Shown here in pieces: positions 28,040 to 40,896 of a stretch of DNA of 64,000 nucleotides. The translations under genes were made by a program, and so were the position numbers. Below the pieces are notes generated by a model. The model searched no databases, was not told the DNA's origin, and worked only from the letters and a program-made list of their open reading frames with translations. The stretch comes from Neocallimastix lanati (nom. inval.). Its lineage: Eukaryota > Neocallimastigomycota > Neocallimastigomycetes > Neocallimastigales > Neocallimastigaceae. Where the stretch lies: contig JACVTC010000070.1 of assembly GCA_016946835.1 (NCBI GenBank), positions 64,001 through 128,000 of the forward strand, in the 5' to 3' direction. The first letter of the stretch is position 1. Each line of letters starts with the position of its first letter.

Positions 28040-29585
28040 TTACATTGATGGATAACCAGTGTTTTCGGATGCTAATGGTAGTTGTACATATGCACGATGT
28101 TGCATATGTTGTGGAAATTGAAATTGTTGTTGATATTGCTGGTGTTGATATTGTTGATATTGTTGTTGTTGATATTGTTGTTGTTGATACTGTTGTTGTA
28201 ACTGTTGTTGTTGAAACTGTTGTTGTTGTAATTGCTGCTGCTGCAATTGCTGAGACTGAGATTGTTGTGATTGTTGAGACTGCTGAGATTGTTGTTGATT
28301 TTGTGACTTGCTTTGATTTTCATCTTCATTATTACTATTATTATTATTTGTATTATTATTATTTGGAATTATATTATGACTATGTTCTAGATGATATTTT
28401 AATCCATTTGAATTCTTATAACGCTTATTACAACCTTCTACTGTACACACAAATGGCTTACATACTTCTATATCAGCATATAATTCTTCTTGTTGGTGAC
28501 CATGTTGGGTATGATATTTCAATCCATTTCTATTCTTATAAGACTTCGTACATCCAGGGTAAGGGCATCTAAATGGCTTATTATTAATATTTTGATCATA
28601 TAATTCTACTGGTTTATTATTTGGTGATACAGGATTTGAATTTTGACCTTCTTGTTTTTCACTATTTGCAGTACTACCACTATTAGCATTATCTGTATAT
28701 GTATTATTTAAGGTAGTATTACCACTAGATACACTATTTTGACTTTGATTTTGATTTCTGCTATTTTCACTTAACATAGATATTGAGGGAAGAGATATGC
28801 ATTGTGAACTTTGAGAATTAGGAGAATCATTAAGTTTTTGTTTTTCCGGTGATTGAATTGGCGTTGGGATTTGTAATTGTTCATTAAGTACATAATCAGA
28901 CTTATTTATATTTTGAGAATAATATAACACTATATATTTATAAATATAAATAATATAAACAAAAACAATATTAGTAATGTATTTATTTTTCATTAGTAAT
29001 ATAAATATTAATATTAATAAAAAATAACGAACTTTGATTTGATGGCATATTTTGTTGTTGGATTGGTAAAGAATAGTTAGCATTTGTACTTGGTGACGTG
29101 TACATAGCAGGGTATTTTTGTTGAGCTGAAGCTGTCGTTGAATTAATTTGTTGTTGTATTGAAGAAAGTGGTTGTGGAAAGGTTACAATTGGAGCACCGA
29201 TTGGAGAAGGATTATTACTTTGATTTTGAATATAGTAATTTTGTTGTGCTATATAATTTGCGAACTTTTGTTGAGTTTGAGTATTCGAACCAGGATATTG
29301 TGAATGATATGAATTTGGATTTGTTATTGATCCTGTTCTTGCCGCTGATTGTGGAATTTGTTGTCTAGTTAAAATATATGAACTATTTGGCAAGAATGGT
29401 TGATTTAATTGAGCAGTATTAGTAGTATTAGCTTCAGCCCACGACGACTGAGTGGTCTGATCCTGTGAATTTTTATTACCTGATTGTTGATTTTGTACAT
29501 TTTGTTGATTTTGTATATATAACGATGGGTATGCAGAAGTAGTAGTATCAACAAAATCGTTATTTAATTGATATTGTGAAATCAT
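28040..29585 (-). CDS. Sfp1-like paired C2H2 zinc-finger protein (2 exons)
   Basis: Predicted nuclear DNA-binding protein of 480 residues, from exons 29033-29585 and 28040-28929 (lengths sum to a multiple of three; the junction restores a Met codon). Two C2H2 fingers lie at about residues 306-329 and 346-369: C-x4-C-x12-H with H-x4-H endings and the shared core YKN-x-NGLKYH. Finger 1 is FRCPYPGCTKSYKNRNGL. This core is the signature of yeast Sfp1 and related split-finger regulators of ribosome biogenesis and growth; the exact role here is inferred. The N-terminal exon is Gln/Asn/Ser-rich and the C-terminus is a long poly-Gln domain (about 50 Gln in short runs), suited to transactivation or condensate formation. 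The ATG at 29585 is directly preceded by an in-frame stop, which supports it as the start. Confidence 0.85.
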
Positions 29586-32500
29586 TTGGAATCCTTATAT
29601 AAATAATATTTTAAACTATTAATTTATTAATATAAAGTTAATAAATTTTCATTCATATGACAATTTACTTTATATTTATTTGTTGCCTATTAAATGTAAT
29701 ACTTTTACATACCTATAATACTAGTAGAGGGTCTATTTTACTAATTTTTCCTTTTATTTAACTATAATAATTATCTATTAAATAATTATCACAGTAGTTT
29801 TTTTCAAATTAAAAAAAAATAATATATATTTTAAATATATTTATGTTTGTTAAGTTTATTCTTTGGTAATTTCTATCTATATTTTATTTAGTTTAAAAAA
29901 AATAAATTAATATATTAATCCATTTAAAATCCTATATAATTTATAATTTTTAAATTTTAAATATAAATAAATCAATACGTAACCAATATTATTTATTTTA
30001 CCTTTTACTATAAAAGAATAATATTTCAATAGAATGCGTTATTCTTAGTCTAATTTTTATTATTTTTTTTTATTTAATTTTATTACTCTCTTATATAATA
30101 TATATTATTTACTATTTAATTATTTTTAGATTTGTTAAAAGTACTGTTTTTTTTTAGATTATTTTAATATTATATTCTAAATTCATTTATTTCGTATAGT
30201 TTTTGAAGTTAATATTCTATTCTTAAATTATTATTTGTTATACAGAGCTTAAAAGTTAATATTTAATTAATATTCTAAACTTTTTTTATTTTTAAAAATA
30301 TTAATGTTTGCTAATATTTTATCTTATTCTATCATATTTCTTTTGGTAATTTTAAAATATTTATTATATTTATATTTATCTTCACTATTTATAATAAATT
30401 AATAGAAAAAATTTAAAATGTTGAAAAACTTTAATTTTTTTTAATTTAGTAAAAAATATTATTTTTCATTAAAGAAAAAAAAATATAAAATAATGTTTTT
30501 AAAAAATTTGAAAAATATTTTTATTTACTTTTTTTTTTTTTTTTTTTTTTACTTCTTTCTTCCTTTCTTCTTTAATAATAATAAAATAAAATTGAAATCT
30601 ATTACTAAATTTCTTTTTATTGGTTTTTTAATAGAAAATTATTTTTAATCAATAATTTAAATATACTCTAAATTAAAAAAAAAAAAAAAAAAAATTTTCA
30701 AAAAATTTTAAAAAAAAAAGATATTCATTATTTTTTATATGTTTTTTAAATTATAAAGAAAAATAATAATTAATAACTTTATTAAAATATATATATTAAA
30801 TTCCTATTTAAAAAATAATTAAATATATATAAATTTAATTTGTTTTAAAAATAATATATTAAAATGTATTAAATAATATATATATTTATTATAAATAAAT
30901 TTAATATGAACTATCAATATTAATTATTATTATTTTAATATTAAAATGTTTAATTATATATCACATTATAGTAAAATAAAACATTAATTTAAATATATAT
31001 TATATGTTATTTTTTAAATATCCAGAATTATTATAAACAATATATATTATTTATTTAATAACAAAAATAATACATTTATATGTATTATTTTTGATATAAT
31101 ATATTTTTATTTAAAGTTAATATTATTATAACATATTATATTTTAATTTATATATTACAAGAAGATAATTGTATATATTATAATATATTAATATTATACA
31201 CTGAGATTTAATTTCTAATTAAATTAAATAAAGTTAGATATATAAAAGTAAAATTTTAATATATTCTAATATATTGTTACAATATGTTACAAATATAAAT
31301 ATATATTCCTTAAAATTTCAATAAATAAAATAAAATATTTTCATATAATAAATCCTTTAAAGTATAGTATATTTTTATTTATAAATATATTCTTTTTTTT
31401 AAAAAAGCATATATTTATAATATATTTAAAAAAGTTATAATATAAAAAAAACATTCTTTCCTATCTTAATTTTAAATATTATTAGAAAGTAATATATTAC
31501 CCTAATATATTCCTTTATTCCAAACTCTATTTATATTCAAATTTAATAATTTGAACTATAATAGTATAACAATATTATTTAAATATATTAATTATATATA
31601 ATAATATATTATTCTTAAATTGCAAAATGATATATTAATTTTATTAGAAAATAAATGAGAAATTATGCCATATATTTAAAAATTATGTAAAACTTGATAT
31701 TTTATGATAGATTATATTAACTATTATATCTTTATATTTCATAATAAACTAAATTACATCATAAAATAAATTATTATATATGCATGTTGATAATTTAATA
31801 TACATTCTATAATACATTGTTAGTATAATAAAAGGTACTGACATATTATTAAACTTTAATTATTATTAAAAAAGAGTTAAGTGTTTAAAATTAACCACTT
31901 TATAAAATATGTGTATCAAATATAAAATAATAAATGAATTTAGTATATTATAAAATTAAATAATTCTATTAATATATCATCTAATTTCATTTTTAATAAA
32001 AAAATATTATATATACAAATTATACACGAATATATATAGTTTCTTATACTTTTAAAATAATAAAAAAGGTAAATAAATAAGTCAATTTATTTATTATAAT
32101 TAAGGATTAAACTTTTTTTTTTATAAAAATATATTAAAAAATGTTTACTCCTTTATATTATAATCTTTATTATTATTTTTTTTTTGTTTCTTAATATTTC
32201 TTAATATTTTTATTAATATATTTTTTCATATTATTTTATATACTAATATAGGCATGAAAAAAAATTGAATATAAAATTATTTTTTATTTGGTAATACTAA
32301 ATTTCAAAATTGCGAATTCTTTATATTTATTACTAAATAAAAAATGGTTAATAATAAATCAATTAGTTTGTTTTTTCTTTTTTCTCATTATATTATTACA
32401 TAGTAATGCTATAATTTCCTTAATAAGAAATTTTAAAAGCTATTCCTTTTTTTTATAGGTTAAATAAATATGATCATTACTGAATATAAAATGTATATAA

Positions 32501-32635
32501 AATAATATTTATATACAATAAAAGATTAAAAATATATACATAATAAGCCCTATCTATATAAATATAATAAAACAAGTCAAATTTTTAGAATTATTTTTAG
32601 GTCTAGATCCTTTTTTTCATTTATTTATATATATT

Positions 32636-32651
32636 TATTTATTTATTAGTT

Positions 32652-32687
<36 letters not shown>

Positions 32688-32716
32688 TTAGTTATTTATT
32701 TATTTATTTATTAGTT

Positions 32717-32748
<32 letters not shown>

Positions 32749-32815
32749 TTAGTTATTATTTATTTATTTATTTATTTATTAGTTATTACTTATCTATTTA
32801 TATATATATATATAT
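32636..32815. repeat. TTTA tandem array
   Basis: Runs of TTTA interrupted by TTAGTTA units give a higher-order pattern of about 40-60 bases repeated three to four times. Confidence 0.85.
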
Positions 32816-33623
32816 ATTTATTTATTATTAAATTATTATATTATTTCATAAATTTAACTTTATATTTATTTATGTACTTTTTCATCATTACCGTTAAAAA
32901 ATTTATTTTATTAATGAAATGAAAGAAAGATGTATATCACCAAAACGAAAAACAATCAAAAAAAAAAAAAAAAAAAAAAAAAAACATAAATGATAATATC
33001 ATTTGTTTATGAATAATTTGTATAATTTATTACAAATTATACTTCATTTTCTAAAATACAAAAAAAAGGTAAAAAAAAAAAAAAAAAAAAAAACTAAGCC
33101 AACCAATTGAAAAATATAACAATAAAGTTTTACCAAAAGTAATTATTATTTTTTATTTTTACTAATTCTTTATTAATTTATTCTTCAGAATTTAATATTT
33201 TATTTTTATTAATACTTTAATATTTTATAATACTTCACTGTTTATTTATTTTATTTTTATAAATTCAATATTCAAATTTAATATTTCATCAAGATATTTA
33301 ATAATTAATCAAAAGTTATTAGATGTTATTTTTTTTTCATATTTATTATAATTATTAGCGGCTAAATGAACATAATTTTTAGATACCTTTTTAGTACGTA
33401 TAAATTTTATTTACACGATTATTAAGATTTTTCTAGTTGATAAATAAAAATCAGTCATGAAATAAACCTTTCATAATTATCTTTAATAATTATAATGTAT
33501 TCCAATTTTTTTTTTTTTTTATAAATTACCCTTAAAATCCACTTTAAATATTTAATTTAAATAAATATAATAGAATATTTATATAAAAATAATATAATTA
33601 AATATTATTGTATTAATTATACT

Positions 33624-33654
<31 letters not shown>

Positions 33655-33667
33655 CTTATTTATTTAC

Positions 33668-33698
<31 letters not shown>

Positions 33699-36600
33699 TT
33701 GTATTATTGTATTATAACATTGCATCGAATGATCTATTAATATAGTTGTACTATTGTAATTAAAGATATTTTTCGTTGCCACTTAATATCTTAAATTTTA
33801 GCAAAATAATAAAAAGAATAGTTACAAAAAAAAAAATAATAATAAAAATAAAACAAAATTATTATTGTTATTCTGCCAATATCTAATATTGAAAGTTTAA
33901 ATAAAAAATAGGGGATTGTATTTAAATTTAATATTTCATGTATCCATTTTTAGATATCTTTAATTAAAATTCAACAAAAAAAAAAAATTATATTAATATC
34001 ACCTATATTTCATTATAGTTAATTCTTTAAAATTTTTATATATTAAAAACTAATATAAAATATATTAAATGACGCTTTTTGTAATATTACATTTATAATA
34101 TAGGAGATGTTTGATAAATAGTGTAGCTTTTTTTGAATTTATTTTAGATAATATTATATAAAATAATATAAAATTCTAAATTAATTATTTTACAAAAAAA
34201 AAGAAGAAAAAGAGGATAGTGGAATTTAAAAAATAAAATAGAATATATTATATTTTATAAATAAAATTTCTTAACATATAATATATATAAACATTTTATA
34301 AACTAAATTTTTCTTTATTAAATATTTAATATTTAAAGATATATTTCATAATTATATATATTTAAATATTAGAGAATACTTTAATAAATAATTCTAATAA
34401 TATAATTAGACTATTTTTATATAAGATTTTTATATATTCTATAATAATAAATTACTATATTTATTCATATTTATATTATAGAATATTTAAATTATATTTT
34501 AATTACTATTTATATTAATATATAATGGTTAATATATAACATTAATTTTAAATTTAACTATAAATATTTGATGAATATAAAGATGTAGTGGCACTATATA
34601 ATAAAACTTTATATATATAGAAATTTTTATATCTTAGTATAAATTAGGATAATATTGTCCCCCTTCAAATAATTATTAAATTCATATAATTTAATTTAAA
34701 ATATGGGGCTTATACTACAATAACAATAAATTACAGAAAAAAAATTTAATATCACACTTTTGTCTTTTTAATAATTTTTTTTTTTTTTTTTAGTTTTTTT
34801 AGTTTACAAATAAACAAATAATTATTATGTTAAATAGATTAAAAAGTAACAATAAAACGGTTTTAATAGGTTTTATAATAAAAATTAATCTATATCATAT
34901 TTTACATTCACATTAATCCGTTTGGCTCATTAGAGTTTATTGAAAATATTATATATATATATATATATTAAAGAATATTAAAATTTCTTAGTAATACTTA
35001 TTCAATCATATAGAATTCTATCCTTAAAAATACTACAATATCACCACAAATGTTAAAAATAATAATTGGATTTATTTGTATAATTTATGTAATATGATGA
35101 CTATTGTACAATATTATTAATATCATATTTAATAATAAAAAATAAGAAAATATTTTACAATTTTATGTTTTACAATTTTATCAAATATAAATAGTAGTTT
35201 TGATATTTATAAAATAAACATATATATTTTCTAATAATTTTAATTTGTTATTGGCATGATAAAGTGTTTAATAAAGACATATTTTAATATTAAAGATTTA
35301 TTTTAATGAAATATATATTATATTAAATATATAAATTTTTTTATTAATTATTTAATATATTAAAAAAAAAATTTCTTTTTTTTTCTTTGTAAACTATAAT
35401 TAAACTATTGTTATTTATATAAAATTTTAAGGAGTAATTATTTATAATGGAAAACTTTGAGTTTATTAATATTTAAAATATTAATATAAGATTTGACAAA
35501 ATAAAATAAAAAAATAAAAAAATATAAATTATATATATATAAATTTGATATTTATATAAACATTTTAATTAGAAACTTTTTTTTTTTTTTTAAACTTTAA
35601 TTAGAAACTTTTTTTTTCCTTTTTTAAATAATGATCATATATCATATATGAGAAAATATAAGAAGTTAATTGTGAATGGGATCAAATTTATAAATAAATA
35701 AAAAGTAATAGATATGATTTAAATTCTATATTAATATTTACCACAAAATTTGATTTGTTAAATTTCATTATTTACAATTTTTATTACTTTTTTAAAATTA
35801 TTAAATATTTTTTATATATGAAATTGAAATGAATTATATTTATTTATTATTGGCAAAATATACTAAATATTCTATATAATTTTTATTATTTATTTATATA
35901 TAATATGTTTATATATAATATGTGTATTTAATTTTATATTTAAATACTTAATTAACAATAACTAATTTTATATATATTTTTTTTAAACTTACTGGGAAAT
36001 ATATTCAGAAATTATATATATAGTATATAAATATTCTTATTTTTTATTAAAAAAAAAAAAAAAAACATTTTAATTTCTTATGATCATTTATATAAAACAA
36101 AAGTATTAATTATTACTGAGGTTTATACTTAAAAATTAAATATTATAATTATAATTTTCTAATATTAACTTTTTTATAATATATTTATTAATAAATAAAA
36201 TAACAATATTTAAAATGTAATTATATAAAGTTTAAATTTGTTTACAACTAAAGTATTTTGATGTTAATGTTAAATTTTCGCTTTATTCTTTTCATTTTTT
36301 TTTTTTTCAAAATAGCTATACTAATAACTCTAATAATAATATTAATAATAAATAAATACTTTATAAATTATCTATATAATTGTTTCAGTATATAAAAAAA
36401 AATAATATTTAAATTTTTATATTAATCAATAAAGTTTATAATTACCCTTATTTTTTAAAACCATATTTAAAAAATTAAATAAATTTTAATATATATATAT
36501 TTTTATGAATTTCATTCCACATGAAATTGATTAATAATAATAATATATATATATATAATTTTTAAAAAGTTAAATCTAAATATTTGAAAAATAAAAACAA

Positions 36601-37139
36601 CTTTACAGATATATCATTAATATTTATTTATTTATTTAATAATTATATTATTTTAATAAATATATATTTGTTTCAAAATTTCTATATTTAAAAATATTAA
36701 TTATAGAACAAATTATTTATAATTTATTCCTTTTTTCCTTTTATTAATATTTATAAATCTATTTTTTCCTTTTTTCCGAATATTAATATAAACTTTATTT
36801 AAATTGATAAAAAAAAATTTAAAATATATAAATATATATTTATAAATAAAAATAATATGTGAGAAAAAAAAAGCCACCCTTTTGTACAATTTTGATTATT
36901 TGTATTTATGTTATATAATATTATATGATATATAAGTATATTTTATAATTAAATATATTATAAGTTTTTTTTATAAATATTAATTAAATATGTTATAACC
37001 CTTCAATTATAAAAGAAAAAACTTGAATAAAATGTATATATTATATAAATACTTTAAAAAAAAAATGATAATTAAAAATTTATTAAATATATAAAGTACC
37101 TAAAGTTAGTTTTTTTTATAAAAATTACTAACAATATTA

Positions 37140-37183
<44 letters not shown>

Positions 37184-38412
37184 TTTAATTTTTACACAGG
37201 AATTTGACTATATATAAAAACAAAGTCTATAAAATTTTTCTTAAATAATATAAATTTCTTATAAAAAAGAAAATATATATTATATTAACCATTATTAACC
37301 ATTAATTTTTTTATTTTTTCTATGATGTATATACATAAGAATGAACAAACTATAATTACAATGAAATTGATTTGTATTGTCAATAATTATTTATTGTTGC
37401 ATTAATAAAAAATCATTAGTACAAAAAATTTAAAACATTCTATTAATTTAACATAATAAAAACTTGATTTTGAAGATATAATATATATAAGTTTTTTAAA
37501 AAGAAATTAAAAATTCTTTTAATGGAAACATTTTAAGTCAAGTAAATGAATTTAACCAATAATTTAAATTTTTAATAAAAAGTATTTCTTCTTTTTTTTC
37601 CTTTTTTTTTTTCTTTTTTTTTTTTTTTTTGTGTAATATTGATTATTATTTAAAAAAAACAATTAAATTAATATATTTTTTAAAGTTTATGGTTAGCAAA
37701 TCTAAATATTGATTCTGATATACTTAATATATTATATAATATATAGTACATATACAATTTAATTTTTCGCAATAATATTTTTGTATATTATATTATATTT
37801 TATAATATATTTTATATTATATTTTTTTTATATGTAAAATATTTTTTTTTTGAGATTTTGATTTTTTTACATTTCTGTATTTTTATAAAAAAATCCAAAA
37901 TATAAATCAATATAAATCATACTTTACATATTCTATAATAATTTAAATAAAAAATATATACATTTAAATTTATTTTTTATATATTTATAGAATAAATATA
38001 ACTGATTCAAAAAATTATATTATTATTATAACTATTATTATTATTATTTAATATTTAATCTTATGATAATATTTTGATATAATAATATTACTTTTTGTTT
38101 GATAATATTTCCACTAATTAATAACATAAAAAAAAATTTTGAATAAGAAAAATAAAGTTTCCACCTATAATTAGTTAAATCTTATTATTATTTTATTTGT
38201 TTTAAATTTATTAAACGAGGAATACATCCTATATTAAGAGGTTTTAATAAAATCCACAAATTCATTAATATTAACATATACTTAAAACAAATTTATTAAT
38301 TATAAAATGAAAAAATATATATATTTCAACACTATAATTGAATTTAGTAACACAAAATATATATATATATATATATTTAAAAATTAAAAAAATGGAAAAT
38401 AAAGTTACATAT

Positions 38413-38463
38413 ACTTATGATATTAATAATTAACTTTTTTTTTTAATTATTAATATCATAAGT
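38413..38463. repeat. Perfect 21-bp inverted repeat (hairpin)
   Basis: Arms 38413-38433 and 38443-38463 are exact reverse complements (the arm begins ACTTATGATATTAAT); the loop is nine bases, C followed by T. The arms are too long and mixed to be a by-product of simple A/T repeats. Confidence 0.9.
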
Positions 38464-39764
38464 AAATACTATTTTGTTTTCGTTATTTTTCTTTTTTGAA
38501 AACACAATCTTATCTTAAATATCTTTTAAATTTTATAATATAAAAAAAAAAAAAAATTCAATAATAAAATGTTTGTAGTTATTAAAGTAATCAATTTAAT
38601 AATTATAAAAAATTTAATTAATTTTTTAATACTATATAATTTTGTCATAATAATTAAATTCAATATTCAAACTTTATCTTATTTAAAACTTTTCAAATAC
38701 TATACTATTAATGTTTATCATATATTTAATCAAAATTAATAAATAATAATCGACTATTAATAACTAAATAATAATAATAATTAGTAAAAAGTATTATTTT
38801 TTAATTATAATTAATTCTTGAATTACTTTTAGTATTTAAAACATATTAATTTTTTATATTTAATTATTAAATATAAAGCTATGTATTTTAATTTTAAAAA
38901 AATACTAATTAAAAAAAGTCATCAGAAAAATAAAAGTAATGAACATCTTATTTTAAAATAAAATATATATATTTATATATTGTTAATTGTAATGAGTATA
39001 GGCATGAAGTAAAGTACTATCATAATAAATATTTTATTATTAAATTTATACTTTTTAGGTAAATAACTAAAATTCTAACATTTTAAGTCTAACCTTTAAA
39101 ATTTTTAATCAATTAATTTATTTCATAATATATAAAGTTGTTTTAATTGATAATTTAAATCTAATTAAAGTTTAATAATAAAATTTTATTGGTAATTTGT
39201 AGTTTGATATATCAACAATATTAATTGTTATAATTTAATCAAAGAATTAATACTAATTGAATTTATAATTGTTACTTTTTAATTAATTTTGAAATCTATT
39301 CAGTATTTAAAAATTAAAAAGTTCTTTTTTAAATTTAATTAAAGAATTATAAAATGTATATATAAGAAAAACTAAATTTTTAAACTTTTTTCAATTAAAC
39401 TAATTATTTTTTATGTAGTACTATAAAGTTTCAAGAAAATTAAAAAAAAAACAATATAAATAAATAAAAATTTTTTTTCTTATAAAAAAAAACAATTTTA
39501 TATAATACATGTTCAGTAATTGTATTATAAAATTAAAATTTATATAAAAATTTATATTTCCATATCATTATTTAATTAAATGGAAATTTTATTATTAATT
39601 GATTTATAGAATAAATTACATATACAATTTATGTATTATAATATATTTGGATAATTATTTTTATTTATATTGTTTTATAGTTTATATTATTATTTTAGAA
39701 ATAAAAAAAATTTTTTTTTTATGCTATTAAAAAACCAAAATAATATATAATATATTTCAGAGTA

Positions 39765-39910
39765 TAACTACTACATAGACTTGCACATATGGGTACCCAT
39801 CTCCCATATGGCCATACAGTTATTAATTAACTGTAAGGTGATGAGTTATTGGCATACTGTATCAGCTTCGCCGCTCTCAATCGTCGTTACACACTGACTA
39901 CATTTCTATA
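39765..39910. ncRNA. GC-rich structured island, putative non-coding RNA or element relic
   Basis: A block of about 140 bases has balanced base composition inside a desert of nearly pure A/T. It contains adjacent hairpins: arms 39786-39793 and 39803-39810 (CATATGGG with CCCATATG, loop of 9), and arms 39816-39822 and 39828-39834 (ACAGTTA with TAACTGT, loop of 5). On the plus strand GTGATGA at 39838-39844 and CTGA at 39894-39897 fit boxes C and D of a snoRNA, and flanking bases TGTA-A-G and CTACA can pair with one bulge. It does not match tRNA, 5S, U6 or SRP patterns I know. No reading frame is convincing. Alternatives are a solo LTR or a decayed transposon end. Strand is unknown. Confidence 0.4.
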
Positions 39911-40193
39911 ATAATTAAATTTAATGGAAAATATAAAGATATAGAAAATTTAATAAATATAAAAATTAATGAAAAAAAAAAATTAAAAAGAGAACTGAAT
40001 AAAAAAAAAAAAAATTTTTTTATCCCATTTGTTATATTAATATTTTATTAATTTTGATTTAAATAATAAAAAAAAATAATTGGTATAATTAATAATTTTC
40101 ATAAATTATTGTTTTATTCAAAATTATTTAAATTTTCATTTATTTTTCTAGTATTTTTTCATTTTTTTAATAGATATTTAATATTACTTAATA

Positions 40194-40300
40194 AAAAATT
40201 ATTCCTAAAATAATATTAAATTTATAAATTATATATATTATAATTATATATATTATAAAAAATTATTCCTAAAATAATATTAAATTTATAAATTATATAA
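40194..40300. repeat. Direct tandem duplication, unit about 62 bp
   Basis: The block with ATTATTCCTAAAATAATATT starts near 40198 and recurs near 40261 with almost the same following sequence. Confidence 0.8.
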
Positions 40301-40864
40301 ATTATAATTATTATAATTTAATAATAATAAATCAGCATTTTTTTTTTTACTAACGTTTAATATTTTTAACCCATTATTCAATATTATAATTATTATGGAT
40401 TATTTATTATATATATAAACGATTTTTAATAATTGTCTTCTTTAATTCACACATTAATTTTATTTTATTTTATTAATAAATATTACATTAAAATAATAAT
40501 AGTCTAATAATATCATTTAATTTTTAGTTTTATGATTTTTTTATACATTTTATTTCTTTCAAATAATCATCTTTAATATTTATTTATCCTTATTTGAAAT
40601 TTTATAATTAATAAAATATTTATTAAATTATTATGTTTTATATAATAAATTCTAATGGTTTGGTAAAAAAAAATTATTTGTGTATTAAGAAAGAAAAACC
40701 TAATTTATTAATATGAAAATAAAAATTAATATATTTATTTATTTGAATATTAAACATATTAAAAAATTATTATGATAAAGTCAATTTATTATTAAACTAT
40801 AATTTTTTTTTTATAAAATAAATTATTTAAATAAATTATTTATTATGTAAATTCTACAAAAAAA

Positions 40865-40896
<32 letters not shown>

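Larger units (their letters stand above)
29586..39764. other. Gene desert, left part
   Basis: About 10 kb of almost pure A/T with no credible exon on either strand. Contents are TA and TTTA arrays (about 32636-32810 and 33627-33700), poly-A tracts (about 32956-32984, 33068-33092, 37143-37180) and a perfect hairpin at 38413-38463. Open frames do not exceed short low-complexity stretches. Confidence 0.75.

Noticed and set aside
28045-28572. Val/Ile-rich 175-codon frame on the plus strand
   Set aside because: It is the antisense of the poly-Gln and zinc-finger coding sequence; the bias comes from CAA/CAG repeats read backwards.
39765-39910. tRNA, 5S rRNA, U6 or SRP RNA as identity of the GC island
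   Set aside because: No acceptor stem or GGTTCRA B box, no 5S internal motifs, and no U6 or SRP core motifs are visible on either strand.
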